A stretch of 64,000 nucleotides of DNA from Kaiparowitsia implicata GSE-PSE-MK54-09C (GCA_019359435.1 JAHHHI010000074.1:34904-98903); one strand, 5' to 3'. Shown: positions 48,299-57,506, counted from the first letter of the stretch. A program made the numbers and translations. The notes: generated by a model from the sequence alone, not told the origin.

Positions 48299-49483
48299 AT
48301 GCCGATGCTCGAAACCAAAACCGAACCCATGGTGATCAACATGGGGCCACACCATCCCTCAATGCACGGGGTGTTGCGGTTGATCGTCACCCTAGATGGG
48401 GAAGACGTGGTGGATTGTGAGCCCGTCATTGGCTACTTGCACCGCGGCATGGAGAAAATTGCTGAAAATCGCTCCATTGTTCAGTACGTGCCCTACGTGA
48501 GTCGGTGGGACTATGCAGCCGGGATGTTTAACGAAGCTGTAGTGGTCAACGCTGTAGAAAAACTGGCCGATGTGCCGGTTCCCAAGCGCGCCAGCTACAT
48601 CCGCGTGATCATGCTAGAGCTGAATCGCATTGCCAACCACCTGCTGTGGCTTGGCCCCTTTTTGGCAGATGTGGGCGCTCAGACACCCTTCTTCTATATC
48701 TTTCGGGAACGTGAGCTGATTTATGACCTGTGGGAAGCCGCGACGGGCTATCGCATGGTTAACAATAACTACTGGCGAGTGGGTGGTATTGCCGCAGACT
48801 TGCCCTATGGCTGGGTTGATAAGTGTGTTGACTTCTGCGACTACTTTTTACCCAAAGTCGATGAGTACGAGAAGCTGATTACGAATAACCCGATCTTCCG
48901 CCGTCGAATTGAGGGGATGGGTACCATCACCCGCGATCAGTCGATTAACTGGGGGCTGAGTGGCCCAATGCTGCGAGCCTCTGGCGTCAAGTGGGATTTA
49001 CGCAAGGTCGACCACTACGAGTGTTATGACGACCTAGATTGGGATGTGCAGTGGGAAACCGAAGGCGACTGCTTTGCGCGCTATGTCGTGCGGATTCGCG
49101 AAATGCGAGAGTCGGTCAAGATTATTCGGCAGGCGCTAGACGCATTGCCGGGTGGCCCTTACGAAAACCTGGAAGCGCAGCGGATGGCAGGTGGCCCTAA
49201 GTCAGACTGGAATGGGGCTGACTACCAGTTTATTAGCAAGAAGGTGCAGCCAACCTTCAAGATTCCTGAAGGTGAGCACTACGTCCGCATTGAAAGCGGC
49301 AAGGGTGAACTAGGAATTTATGTGATTGGCGACAATAACGTGTTTCCCTGGCGCTTCAAAATTCGGGCAGCAGACTTCAACAACCTGCAAATTTTGCCCC
49401 ATATTGTGAAGGGGGTGAAGGTGGCCGATCTTGTGGCAATCCTCGGGAGCATTGATATCATCATGGGTTCCGTGGATCGCTAG
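48299..49483 (+). CDS. ndhH: NAD(P)H-quinone oxidoreductase subunit H
   Basis: A 394-residue 49-kDa-type subunit of the cyanobacterial NDH-1 complex, which takes electrons from ferredoxin to plastoquinone in cyclic electron flow and respiration. Family signatures are [40 protein letters not shown] and [20 protein letters not shown], and it ends [13 protein letters not shown]. The start [20 protein letters not shown] follows a GAGGAACATT site. It stands alone, as usual for ndhH. Confidence 0.97.
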   Translation: MPMLETKTEPMVINMGPHHPSMHGVLRLIVTLDGEDVVDCEPVIGYLHRGMEKIAENRSIVQYVPYVSRWDYAAGMFNEAVVVNAVEKLADVPVPKRASYIRVIMLELNRIANHLLWLGPFLADVGAQTPFFYIFRERELIYDLWEAATGYRMVNNNYWRVGGIAADLPYGWVDKCVDFCDYFLPKVDEYEKLITNNPIFRRRIEGMGTITRDQSINWGLSGPMLRASGVKWDLRKVDHYECYDDLDWDVQWETEGDCFARYVVRIREMRESVKIIRQALDALPGGPYENLEAQRMAGGPKSDWNGADYQFISKKVQPTFKIPEGEHYVRIESGKGELGIYVIGDNNVFPWRFKIRAADFNNLQILPHIVKGVKVADLVAILGSIDIIMGSVDR

Positions 49484-49524
49484 GATGCATCAGACCTCAC
49501 TCCGGCTCGATGGGACAGTCGCCC

Positions 49525-49959
49525 ATGATGCAGATTGAGCGACTCGATCACCTTGTGCTGACGGTGCGCGATGTGGTCACGACCTGTGATTTTTATGCGC
49601 GGGTGCTGGGTTTAGAGATCATCACCTTTGGTGCAGGGCGACGGGCTATTCTCCTCGAGACGACTTTAGGCCATCAAAAAATAAACCTGCATCAGCAAGG
49701 GCAAGAACTGACTCCTCGGGCGATCGCCCCCACACCAGGCTCTGCTGATTTATGCTTTATCGTAACGACGCCCCTGAGTCAGGTGATGACGCACCTTCAG
49801 CAGTGCGGTGTTGCCATTGAACTTGGCCCCGTGCCCCGAACCGGAGCAAATGGGCCAATCCAATCCATTTATATCCGTGACCCAGACGACAACTTGATCG
49901 AGTTGTCAAACCCGCTCCCCTCCCCTCATCTGAACGATTTACGGCAGAACACCGGATAG
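49525..49959 (+). CDS. VOC (glyoxalase/dioxygenase) family protein
   Basis: 144 residues from ATG 49525 (MMQIERLDHLVLTVRDVVTT); the frame begins at 49510. One vicinal-oxygen-chelate domain with the metal-ligand patterns: LDHLVLTV (His), then INLHQQGQELTPRA (His) and the C-terminal SIYIRDPDDNLIELSNP (Glu). This layout fits single-domain lactoylglutathione-lyase-like or ring-cleavage-like members. The substrate is unknown. The stop codon lies inside the following terminator stem. It is 26 bp downstream of ndhH and may be read through from it. Confidence 0.8.
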   Translation: MMQIERLDHLVLTVRDVVTTCDFYARVLGLEIITFGAGRRAILLETTLGHQKINLHQQGQELTPRAIAPTPGSADLCFIVTTPLSQVMTHLQQCGVAIELGPVPRTGANGPIQSIYIRDPDDNLIELSNPLPSPHLNDLRQNTG

Positions 49960-49990
49960 AATCCCAGCGGTGTCAGGATTCTATCCGGTG
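49950..49990 (+). terminator. Terminator overlapping the VOC stop codon
   Basis: CACCGGATAGAATCC (49950-49964) and GGATTCTATCCGGTG (49976-49990) form a perfect 15-bp stem. The TAG stop of the VOC gene (49957-49959) is within the first arm. Confidence 0.8.
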
Positions 49991-50116
49991 CTTTGGTTTA
50001 GAGCCTTTGAGCATAGAGACAATAGCTGGAGGCTGGTTGCAGGATTAATCCGCAAATCCCAAGCCGTATTGTCCACATCGGGGGCGACACGGCCCTAGAC
50101 ATTTACCCGATTCAGC

Positions 50117-50695
50117 TTAGACGCAATTTGCCCTAGACCAAGTTTGGGACCCTCTGCCGGGTTGGCACCGCACCTGAAGCCCAGCGCGCACAATTTCCCA
50201 GGTTGCATCCTGCTGTCGCATGTCAAAGCGATAGCGCTGTGCTGTTACCGAGTCATCTAGTAAATCAGACAGCACAATCGATACTATCGCTGCATCAGGA
50301 TTCTCTACCTGGGGACCAGGCAGTAGTTCGATCTCCACGGCAGTACCGGGATCGCGACTAATTTGCGCTAGCGCTAGGTCTAAAGGGTCAGTGCCGGTGC
50401 GATCGCCCAAGGCAATCGTATCCAAAATGTCGATATGGCCGGATAGCGTTTCCCCATCTCGCCATACGTTAGTGAACAGCGCATCCTCCTGAAGCAGCTC
50501 TGGCGAAAGCTGGTTAATTTGCCGCTGCAACAGCGCAATAGCGCGAGTTTGGTGAGGCAATCCCGAATAAAAATTAACTACATTAACAAGAGAAATGCCT
50601 GCAGGCTGCGCGGTGGCTAGGCTCTTAATGCTCCAGGCCCCCAATATCCCACAAACTAGGGATAGGAGTAAGCGACTTTTTGGGTTGAGTTTCAT
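50117..50695 (-). CDS. Secreted hypothetical protein, about 192 aa
   Basis: From ATG 50695 (MKLNPKSRLLLSLVCGILGA) with a signal peptide of about 28 residues ending near LATAQP. The mature part begins GISLVNVVNFYSGLPHQTRA and has the alpha/beta pattern of a small periplasmic domain, with a Cys pair at the end (QVRCQPGRG and RANCV) that may form a disulfide. I recognise no family; similar proteins occur in filamentous cyanobacteria. The longer frame (to 50821) is not translated in my view. Confidence 0.7.
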   Translation of the reverse strand: MKLNPKSRLLLSLVCGILGAWSIKSLATAQPAGISLVNVVNFYSGLPHQTRAIALLQRQINQLSPELLQEDALFTNVWRDGETLSGHIDILDTIALGDRTGTDPLDLALAQISRDPGTAVEIELLPGPQVENPDAAIVSIVLSDLLDDSVTAQRYRFDMRQQDATWEIVRAGLQVRCQPGRGSQTWSRANCV

Positions 50696-50960
50696 GGCTA
50701 TAGTGATTTGTGTATCAACAACGCGCTGTACACCAAGCACCAGGTTACTAACCGTTTTGCAAACGATACTAATTCCTGTGCTGTGCGGTTGCCGTTGCAT
50801 CCGCACAGCACAAGAATTCAAATTATCCTGTGTCGCTTAGCGCAAGCTTGCCCCAATACTACTCAACTCAAAGAAAAAACAACAGATTGAAGAATGTTAG
50901 CATTACATTTCCTCACAAGACTATAGACGGCTAGGGTTCTGAAAGAGCTTGTAACGCAGC

Positions 50961-50983
50961 GCGACTGAGCGCAGCTCAGTCGC
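50961..50983. terminator. Hairpin downstream of the methyltransferase gene
   Basis: GCGACTGAGC and GCTCAGTCGC with a GCA loop form a perfect 10-bp stem, 30 bp beyond the minus-strand stop codon. There is no T tract, so terminator function is likely but not certain. Confidence 0.5.
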
Positions 50984-51012
50984 TGCAATATTGATCAACG
51001 TGGTGGCGTCCG

Positions 51013-51816
51013 TTAGCACTTCTGCGCTACCACAATCAACGAGTATGAGCCGTCTATATCTTCAACGGTAGGGTAAGCAAGTAGGTAGGATAGATGCCGC
51101 ACCACGGCAGGGTCATGCAATGCGCTGTAGTTGCCTAGGCGCTGTTTGAGAGACTTATGTTTGAGCAATTGAGACTCACGCTTGAACAGAAGGTTTGCAC
51201 AGGCTTGACCAAGCTGGTATTCGATCTGGAACCCGTGCTGTTCTAAAAGATGCCGGAGCGATCGCCCACTAAAAAGCTGCTTGTGGGACGCATTAGTGGG
51301 CAACCCCGATGCCCCGCGCGGCTCATGTAGCACATTGGGCACTGAGCAGATGCAGATGCCCCGAGGCTTGAGCAATCGCGAGAATTTGGCGATCGCCCGG
51401 GTTGGGTCAACCAAATGTTCTAGGGTTTCAAAGCTCACGATGGCATCCACCGACCCTGGCTCTAACGACGTAAACCAGGCATCGTGATCTAGGTCGTGGG
51501 TCAACAGCGTGGGCTTTACAGAGCCTTGCGCCTGGGCTGCATCGTTCAAAATCTCAGCACTCTGATCAATGCCAATTAATCGGTCAGCAATCGTCCCCAA
51601 CTCTGTCAAGCCATAGCCAGAGCCACAGGCAATATCTGCCACACAGTCTAACCTGGGCGATCGCAGATAGTCTGCCGCAAATAGATATCGTCCCAAGTGC
51701 TCTAACTTGATCCAGAGATTGTCATTGCTGCGATCAAATGGATCGATGCAGTCTACTTGAAACGATAAATCGCTGCTCTGACGTGATGTCAATGAAATCT
51801 CCCTAAGGCGGCTCAC
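51013..51816 (-). CDS. Class I SAM-dependent methyltransferase
   Basis: 267 residues. The Rossmann SAM-binding motif is VADIACGSGYGLTELG, followed by the acidic end of strand 2 (LIGIDQS) and the post-I motif VDAIVSFETLEHLVDPT with the usual hydrophobic run GICICSVPNVLHEP. It resembles the small-molecule/lipopolysaccharide-type type 11 methyltransferases. The substrate is unknown. It diverges from the GAF-domain gene; a family A element and a family B fragment lie in the shared upstream region. Confidence 0.82.
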   Translation of the reverse strand: MSRLREISLTSRQSSDLSFQVDCIDPFDRSNDNLWIKLEHLGRYLFAADYLRSPRLDCVADIACGSGYGLTELGTIADRLIGIDQSAEILNDAAQAQGSVKPTLLTHDLDHDAWFTSLEPGSVDAIVSFETLEHLVDPTRAIAKFSRLLKPRGICICSVPNVLHEPRGASGLPTNASHKQLFSGRSLRHLLEQHGFQIEYQLGQACANLLFKRESQLLKHKSLKQRLGNYSALHDPAVVRHLSYLLAYPTVEDIDGSYSLIVVAQKC

Positions 51817-52014
51817 GCTGGATCAGTCCTGCGGCTAGGCTCAACGAATACTATCAACTGTTCTAGACTAGCGCTCAGCGCAAGGCTTTGGAGCGTTGGG
51901 CGAGGCTCCAAAATCCTGCCTGCCCCAACTGGCGGTGGATTTGGACGATTGATTGTGAGACGGTGGGGGCAATGCTGTGCTGTCCACTTCACAGATAGCA
52001 GATAGCAAGGTTTA

Positions 52015-52139
52015 GGGCGTCTCATCAATTCCAACCAAACGCCTGATGCTATGAGCGTTGCCACGCCCGACCCAACAACCAGGCTAGGGGCTGTGACTGT
52101 TGGTTTTTGGGATATCAGAGGCTAATTGATGACAGCCCC
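52015..52139. mobile_element. MITE-like element, family A copy 4
   Basis: 125 bp between TA (52013-52014) and TA (52140-52141). Ends GGGCGTCTCATCAATT and AATTGATGACAGCCCC. Nearly identical in order to copies 2 and 5 (GAGCGTTGCCACGCCC and GGGCTGTGACTGTTGG). The right end abuts a family B fragment with the same CTAG-type join. Confidence 0.9.
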
Positions 52140-52195
52140 TAGTGTTGTTTCAGCCCTACAGCACGGGGCTGAAACAACACTAGGGAACTCACGTT
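52140..52195. mobile_element. Family B element fragment next to family A copy 4
   Basis: On the minus strand it reads AACGTGAGTTCCCTAG, then GTGTTGTTTCAGCCC with a matching GGGCTGAAACAACAC arm. This is one end and the inner stem of the element at 32390-32499. The other half is missing, replaced by family A copy 4. Confidence 0.65.
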
Positions 52196-52267
52196 AGGTT
52201 AGGCTAGATACGTTAGAGTCGAGTGCGACTGGAGTAAACCCCGTGCAGCACCACACCTTAGGTCGTT

Positions 52268-52807
52268 ATGTCTACGCAATTTGATCCAGAGGTTCATCTT
52301 CTCCGTCTCAGTGCTGAGCCTCTTGCCCTGAAGTCGGTTTTGCAGCGGCTTAACCAAACGATGCAGCGCGACCATCTGGTGCAAGAGACCACCGACGGTC
52401 TCCGACGTTTTTTGCAGGTTGATCGAGTGCTGCTCTACCGCTTTTACTCGTGTTGGGAAGGGCAGGTTACGTTTGAGTCTTTGAGCGATCGCTCGTTATC
52501 AATTTTGGGCTCGACTGGCCCTGATCAATGCTTTAACGATGAATATGCGGCCCTTTACTTAGCAGGTCGAGTGCGGGCGATCGCCAATATTGAAGCAGAA
52601 CCCATCCAGCCCTGCCATCGCGATTTTCTGCGCTACCTACAAGTGCAGGCTAATCTAGTTGTTCCTATTCTCACCCCAGACCTGTGGGGCTTGCTGGCTG
52701 CTCACCACTGCCAAAGCCCCCGCGCTTGGTCAGAAGCTGACATTGAGCAGATGAGCGCAGCCGCCCTTACCCTCGCCTCTGCGCCGTCGATTCAAACTTC
52801 CCGCTGA
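52268..52807 (+). CDS. Single GAF domain, candidate DXCF-type cyanobacteriochrome
   Basis: A 179-residue protein that is almost entirely one GAF domain (about 30-165). It has the two cysteines of DXCF cyanobacteriochromes: the canonical bilin-binding Cys116-His117 in PIQPCHRDFLRYLQ, and the second Cys88 in DQCF (D86-F89). The two lie 28 residues apart, the same spacing as C494 and C522 of TePixJ. FLRYLQVQANLVVPIL and DLWGLLAAHHCQSPRAW are typical surrounding strands. There is no kinase, HAMP or other output domain, so it may act as a free photosensor or a quencher. A plain GAF domain is the alternative. Confidence 0.75.
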   Translation: MSTQFDPEVHLLRLSAEPLALKSVLQRLNQTMQRDHLVQETTDGLRRFLQVDRVLLYRFYSCWEGQVTFESLSDRSLSILGSTGPDQCFNDEYAALYLAGRVRAIANIEAEPIQPCHRDFLRYLQVQANLVVPILTPDLWGLLAAHHCQSPRAWSEADIEQMSAAALTLASAPSIQTSR

Positions 52808-52909
52808 GTTAGGTAGTGCTCTGGGCGGCAGCAATCGCGCCAAAAGGGGGATATCATTCAGCATAGTTAATGGTTTGATAAAAGTATTTATACTAGGCGA
52901 TCGCACCCC

Positions 52910-54085
52910 ATGCCACGCATCCTCATCCTCTATACTTCCCTTGGTTCGGGGCACGTTAGTGCAGCAAAAGCCCTGAAAGCGGCCTTCGCCAATTATCCCG
53001 ATATAGAGGTGCAGATCGAAGACGCCTTCGATCATGCCAGCCCTCTTCTGCGAGATACCGTCACCGCTATCTACGAGCGACTGAGCGAGCGTATTCCCAA
53101 CCTCTATCGCATCGTTTACGAAGGAAGTGATGTCGATGATTTGGAGGAATCCGAAAGCGACAACCAACTCTATGCCACCATCGAGCGCCCGTTTCTGCGA
53201 GAGCTAGAGCGGTTTATTAAAAACACATCGTTCGACGCCATCATTTGCGTCCAGCAAATTCCCAGTCGCCTGCTACAGCTAATGGAGCAAGAAGGCAAGA
53301 TGTCTCAGCCCCATTACGTTGTGGTGACGGATGTGATGGCCCATAGCACCTGGCTAAATCCGGGAGTGGATGGCTACTTTTTGCCTAGCGATCTGACTGC
53401 CGAAGTGTTGACTCAGCGGGGCATTGACCCCACGCTGCTGCATGTCACAGGAATCCCCGTGCGGCTCGATATTTTGCAGCCTAAATCTAAGGCAGAAGTT
53501 TGCGAACAGCACCATCTGCCCCTCGATAAGCCCATCGTCACCCTGTTTGGCGGTGGGCTCCAATCCAAACGGGTGCGCCGCATTGTGAGTAAGCTAATCG
53601 AAAGCCCCCATCAGGGAATGCTAGTGGTGGTGGCAGGCCGCAATGAAAAGTTGCTAGAGCGGTTAGACACATTGACCGACGGCAAGGCCATGCAACTGCG
53701 CAAGCTGGGGTTAATCGACTATGTAGATGATCTGGTCGTGGCTAGTGATTTGGTGATTACCAAAGCGGGCGGGCTGATTACCAGTGAAGTGCTGGCGCGC
53801 CACACGCCGATGATTATCATCGACTCGTTCCCCGGCCAAGAGGAATGGAATGCGGATGTGGTGGCGGCCATGGGCGCAGGGATTCAATTGCGCTTGCCTG
53901 ATATGGTGCCGCCTGCGGTGAATCATCTGCTGAGCGAACCAGCGCAGTTGGATTTTATGCGGCAGCAGGCGGCCAAGATTGGGCGCGCTGATGCGGCTCT
54001 GCGAATCGCTGACATTATTGTAGGCAAGCTGCGATCGCCCCAGCCCCAACCTACTGCTACCGCGTCCTCATCACCGATCCATTGA
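52910..54085 (+). CDS. GT28-like glycosyltransferase (MGDG synthase/UgtP-like)
   Basis: 391 residues, GT-B fold. The opening MPRILILYTSLGSGHVSAAK is the N-terminal motif of MGD/UgtP-type diacylglycerol glycosyltransferases, and the acceptor region FDAIICVQQIPSRLLQLM follows. The nucleotide-sugar-binding half contains VTLFGGGLQSKRV and DLVVASDLVITKAGGLITSE, with PMIIIDSFPGQEEWN. No membrane span. It likely transfers a sugar to a lipid at the membrane, but not by the known cyanobacterial MgdA, which is from a different family. It lies 33 bp upstream of the GH1 gene, so the two form an operon. Confidence 0.82.
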   Translation: MPRILILYTSLGSGHVSAAKALKAAFANYPDIEVQIEDAFDHASPLLRDTVTAIYERLSERIPNLYRIVYEGSDVDDLEESESDNQLYATIERPFLRELERFIKNTSFDAIICVQQIPSRLLQLMEQEGKMSQPHYVVVTDVMAHSTWLNPGVDGYFLPSDLTAEVLTQRGIDPTLLHVTGIPVRLDILQPKSKAEVCEQHHLPLDKPIVTLFGGGLQSKRVRRIVSKLIESPHQGMLVVVAGRNEKLLERLDTLTDGKAMQLRKLGLIDYVDDLVVASDLVITKAGGLITSEVLARHTPMIIIDSFPGQEEWNADVVAAMGAGIQLRLPDMVPPAVNHLLSEPAQLDFMRQQAAKIGRADAALRIADIIVGKLRSPQPQPTATASSSPIH

Positions 54086-54118
54086 TTCACACGGGTTGGG
54101 TTCTAGATCTCTGTCGTT

Positions 54119-55693
54119 ATGTTCATGCAGTCATCACCTGAATTGAAGTCTCATTTGCAGTCCGAATTTTTGTGGGGTGTGGCCACCTCTGGCTACCAGA
54201 GCGAAGGCGGCTATAACCAGCCGGGGCAGCCTCACAACAACTGGGCCTGGGCAGAGCATCATGCGTCTGTCATGCAAACGGGGGCAGCCTCAGGCTTTTG
54301 GCAACGCTATGCGCAAGACTTCCGCACCTGCGAGAGCTTGGGGCTGAATGCCTTTCGCCTGGGGCTAGAGTGGGCGCGCATTCAGCCCACAACCCAGGCG
54401 CAGCGCGGCGCACCCCCCGCCTTTGATGCAGCCGCGTTAGATGCCTACAGCGATCGCATTGCTGCCTGCATTCAGCATGGGCTAGAACCCGTGGTGACGC
54501 TGCACCACTTTACCCACCCCGCTTGGCTTGGCATTGATGCGTGGCTCTCAGACGACACTGTGCCGCTCTACGTAAACTATGTGCGAACTAGCGTGCGCCA
54601 CATCAATCGCCGCCTGATAGACCACCATCATCTGCATCCCCTGCGCTGGTTTATCACCCTCAACGAACCGAATATGCTGGTCACGAGCAGCTATCTCAGC
54701 CGCCAGTTTCCGTCCAAAGAGTTGGGCGGTCTGGGGCTGATTCAGCGAGCCTATAACCATCTGCTGCTGGCCCATGTCGATGCGTACAATTGCATCCATG
54801 ACATTTATGAGGACGAGGGCTGGACACGGCCCCAGGTGTCGCTTAACACCTATTGCAGCGATCTGTATTGGGCGGAAAAGGTACTGTGGGATTTGCTTCT
54901 GGTTCCTGAGCGCGGCATTAAACCTGCAGAGGTGAAAGACTACATCCACAGCAAGGCGGATGCGCTGGAACTGGCGCTAGAGTCGGCTCTGCTGCCCTTT
55001 CGCAAAGATTTGCCCTATTACATCGGTCGGTTGGTGCATCGCATTTCGAACGGGGTGGGGGCGCGTTCCTTTGACCTGAGCCAGTTTGAGCCACTGATGC
55101 AGGCGCTGAATGCGTCACCCCGCCCGTCTGTCTGCGATTTTATTGGGCTCGATTACTATGATCCCTTTGTGGCGCATGTGTTTCGGCTGCCGCGCTTTAC
55201 CGATTTTGAGTTCAAAAGCAAGGGGATTCGCTCGTGGCTGATGACGGGTATCACGAGCAAGTGGTGGGACTGGCGCAGCCTGCCAGAGGGGCTACACTTT
55301 TTCTGCCAGCACTATTCGCAAGATTTGGGCGATCGCCCCATCCTCATCGCCGAAAACGGCATGGCCCTACGCCGCCGCCCTGACAACAGCGTGGCTGCCC
55401 GCCGGAACGACCAGCTTCACCGCAGCAAATTTTTAGAACTGCATGTGGAGCAGGTGCAACGCTTGCGGCAAGATGGCGTGCCGTTGCTCGGCTATCTGCA
55501 CTGGTCACTCACAGACAACTACGAATGGGGATCGTATACCCCCCGGTTTGGGCTGTTTAGCATTGACTACACGCAGGGCACCGAACGCCTAGAGACAGAC
55601 CATGTGGGCGATCGCCCGGCTGAGACCTATGCTCGCCTGGTTGCGGCGGCTCGCGCCAACCCATCCGGTGCGCCCGTGCCAAATCGCAGATAA
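54119..55693 (+). CDS. Glycoside hydrolase family 1 protein
   Basis: 524 residues from ATG 54119; the first residue could also be Met3. GH1 acid/base Glu183 is in FITLNEPNM and nucleophile Glu412 in LIAENGMALRR. The N-terminal FLWGVATSGYQSEGGYNQPG and the acceptor-binding NWAWAEHH are GH1-like; the fold is a (beta/alpha)8 barrel. The enzyme may be a beta-glucosidase/galactosidase. The plant relative SFR2 of the same family moves galactose between galactolipids, which makes a lipid role plausible here beside the lipid glycosyltransferase gene (inference). It follows that gene by 33 bp. Confidence 0.88.
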   Translation: MFMQSSPELKSHLQSEFLWGVATSGYQSEGGYNQPGQPHNNWAWAEHHASVMQTGAASGFWQRYAQDFRTCESLGLNAFRLGLEWARIQPTTQAQRGAPPAFDAAALDAYSDRIAACIQHGLEPVVTLHHFTHPAWLGIDAWLSDDTVPLYVNYVRTSVRHINRRLIDHHHLHPLRWFITLNEPNMLVTSSYLSRQFPSKELGGLGLIQRAYNHLLLAHVDAYNCIHDIYEDEGWTRPQVSLNTYCSDLYWAEKVLWDLLLVPERGIKPAEVKDYIHSKADALELALESALLPFRKDLPYYIGRLVHRISNGVGARSFDLSQFEPLMQALNASPRPSVCDFIGLDYYDPFVAHVFRLPRFTDFEFKSKGIRSWLMTGITSKWWDWRSLPEGLHFFCQHYSQDLGDRPILIAENGMALRRRPDNSVAARRNDQLHRSKFLELHVEQVQRLRQDGVPLLGYLHWSLTDNYEWGSYTPRFGLFSIDYTQGTERLETDHVGDRPAETYARLVAAARANPSGAPVPNRR

Positions 55694-55850
55694 TGACCCG
55701 ATCGCGGGAGCCTTGCTTAGCTTCATCGCTGTATGAAGCAATGTCGAGGGCGGGGTGATCCCTATTGCCATCTCACCAAATGTATCAATAATCGTAGGAG
55801 TTATCGCCGCCGGGCGATCGCCCTGTATACATTGAACTAGCGTTAAAACA

Positions 55851-56288
55851 ATGGGACTCAGTAACCAAATTAAAGATCAAGGCGCTGAAGCCAGCCTAAC
55901 CGCAGATTGCGCCAAGCTCATCGATGAGCAGGTTGCCACCAAAAGCGGGCTGGGCGGTATGGCAATCAAGGCTACCTATGGCATCGTGAAAGGACTTGGC
56001 GCCAACTATGTGTCGGGTGCCATTGGTCGCCTGTTGCCCGATGTGCTGTCTGCGCTTGACCCCATCTGGGGCGAGGGAATGCAGGCCGGAGACCCAGTCA
56101 CCTACCTAGCACAGAACCGCGATCGCACGGCTGATGTGGTGCTGAGCGTCACCGATGCCCGCATCGAAAAGGCAAACAATGGCGTCGTTCGTAGCGCTTA
56201 TAACAAGCTGCGTAAATCTGTAAAGGGTGATGTCGTTGAGGCTGTACCCGATTTGGCCAAAATCATCGGCCAGCATGTGCAAAGCTAG
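55851..56288 (+). CDS. Conserved hypothetical protein, 145 aa
   Basis: A soluble, helix-rich protein starting MGLSNQIKDQGAEASLTADC. GLGANYVSGAIGRLLPDVLS and DRTADVVLSVTDARIEKANN are its most distinctive segments; the central part contains ALDPIWGEGMQAGDP. I associate this with an uncharacterised family (possibly DUF6918) but am not certain. No membrane span is evident. The stop codon TAG is completed by the TA and first G of a family A element that starts right there. Confidence 0.75.
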   Translation: MGLSNQIKDQGAEASLTADCAKLIDEQVATKSGLGGMAIKATYGIVKGLGANYVSGAIGRLLPDVLSALDPIWGEGMQAGDPVTYLAQNRDRTADVVLSVTDARIEKANNGVVRSAYNKLRKSVKGDVVEAVPDLAKIIGQHVQS

Positions 56289-56412
56289 GGCGTGTCATCA
56301 ATTCCGACCAAAAGCCTTGTGCTATGAGCGTTGCCACGCCCGATCCAAAAAACAGGCTAGGGGCTGTGACCGTTCATTTCTGGGCCATTAGCGGCTAATT
56401 GATGACAGCCCC
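56288..56412. mobile_element. MITE-like element, family A copy 5
   Basis: 125 bp between TA (56286-56287) and TA (56413-56414). Ends GGGCGTGTCATCAATT and AATTGATGACAGCCCC; flanks read CTA-GGG and CCC-CTAG, so CTAG may be the target site. It begins within the stop codon of the upstream gene. Confidence 0.9.
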
Positions 56413-56419
56413 TAGCGCA

Positions 56420-56466
56420 AAAAAAGGGAGATGCGCTGCTTCCCTGCGGCAAATCTCCCCTTTTGG
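56420..56466. terminator. Terminator between convergent genes
   Basis: AAAAAGGGAGATGCGC and GCGGCAAATCTCCCCTTTT form an imperfect stem with a CTTCCC loop region. It is the first structure after the family A element and serves the 55851 gene and the convergent 56569 gene. Confidence 0.55.
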
Positions 56467-56568
56467 ATGTTCTGGTACGAGACAAACCTGTACATGACAG
56501 GCTAGCAGCCGTCATCCACAATCAGCTGCTGAGGCCAATAAAGCCACCAATTGATAATCAGCTAATAT

Positions 56569-56916
56569 TCACCCAGCCAGGCTTTCGACTGGGTGCCACT
56601 GGCGGCTTTCTTCTACCGCCCGATTTACCAGGTTAAACATGTGGTGACAATGATTGTCGCGCTTAAGCGGTAGCTCTTCATTCTTAACGACGACATTCAT
56701 TCGAACTTCTTGGTCGTAGTCATAGGTTTTATCGATCAACACCTCAACCGTGACCAGCTTTGCGTAAGAGACGCGTCCGGGAATTTCACGCGCCACCATG
56801 TAGTCATCGGCATCGTAGATGATGTCGCAATGACACGATTGAAGGAGATTGCTCAGCAAATCTCTAAACGATTCTAATGTGGTTGATACAGTGAATAAGC
56901 TGGTGTATCGAGCCAT
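56569..56916 (-). CDS. Conserved cyanobacterial hypothetical protein, 115 aa
   Basis: From ATG 56916 (MARYTSLFTVSTTLESFRDL). It shows an alternating alpha/beta pattern with DIIYDADDYMVAREIPGRVS and MNVVVKNEELPLKRDNHCHH. Homologues with the same start and the same NHC-type segment occur in many cyanobacteria, function unknown. The frame runs upstream to 56988, but that part lacks homology. There is no signal peptide or membrane span. Confidence 0.78.
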   Translation of the reverse strand: MARYTSLFTVSTTLESFRDLLSNLLQSCHCDIIYDADDYMVAREIPGRVSYAKLVTVEVLIDKTYDYDQEVRMNVVVKNEELPLKRDNHCHHMFNLVNRAVEESRQWHPVESLAG

Positions 56917-57506
56917 AATTAACCCCAAGCACGCATGGCGAATGCGACAAAATCTAATTTCAACGATACAGGGAACAGCATGAACCACAGTTCACTGTGA
57001 CACAGTCGGCGCAGACAGCACCTAGGTCTAAACTGCTTTGCATATGTTCAACACTCAAGAAACGATGACGTCTGTCACATCTGTGAACGTGAGATAGCAA
57101 GCACTTCTGCACGTTACGGCATGAACAGCTCATTCTTCAAGCGGGGTGATTCAAACGCTCTCTATTGCGAGTGCTAGTTGCGTCGGTGCCGACAAGACTC
57201 GTCACACCCTAGGGCGCATGGCTACCTGGTTATGCAGGGGAGGCCGGCATAGCACTTTTCAATTCATTCACTACCTAATGTAGCAAACCCGGACAACTTG
57301 GCGTGAGGGATGCCCATGTGAGAGGGGCAGTGAATGTATCAGGTCGGGCACTAGAGCACCGCTGATGCTGAATCGCGTTAGAGATTAGAATCACAAATGC
57401 ATAGATTGCATCTTAACTTGCGTTCATATTCCCATGCTCTTTCAGATGATGCAACCTTGGCACTACAGGATTTTGATGAAACTACTGAAAAGTAAGGCAG
57501 GATTGA
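56917..57506. other. Divergent spacer upstream of tmk
   Basis: About 590 bp with only short frames. It should hold promoters for the 56569 gene and for the tmk operon; no motif is certain. Confidence 0.35.

Larger units (their letters stand above)
51817..52267. other. Divergent spacer with two MITE-like elements
   Basis: About 450 bp between the methyltransferase and the GAF gene. It holds family A copy 4 (52015-52139) joined directly to a family B fragment (52140-52195). Promoters of both genes must lie in the rest. Confidence 0.5.
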
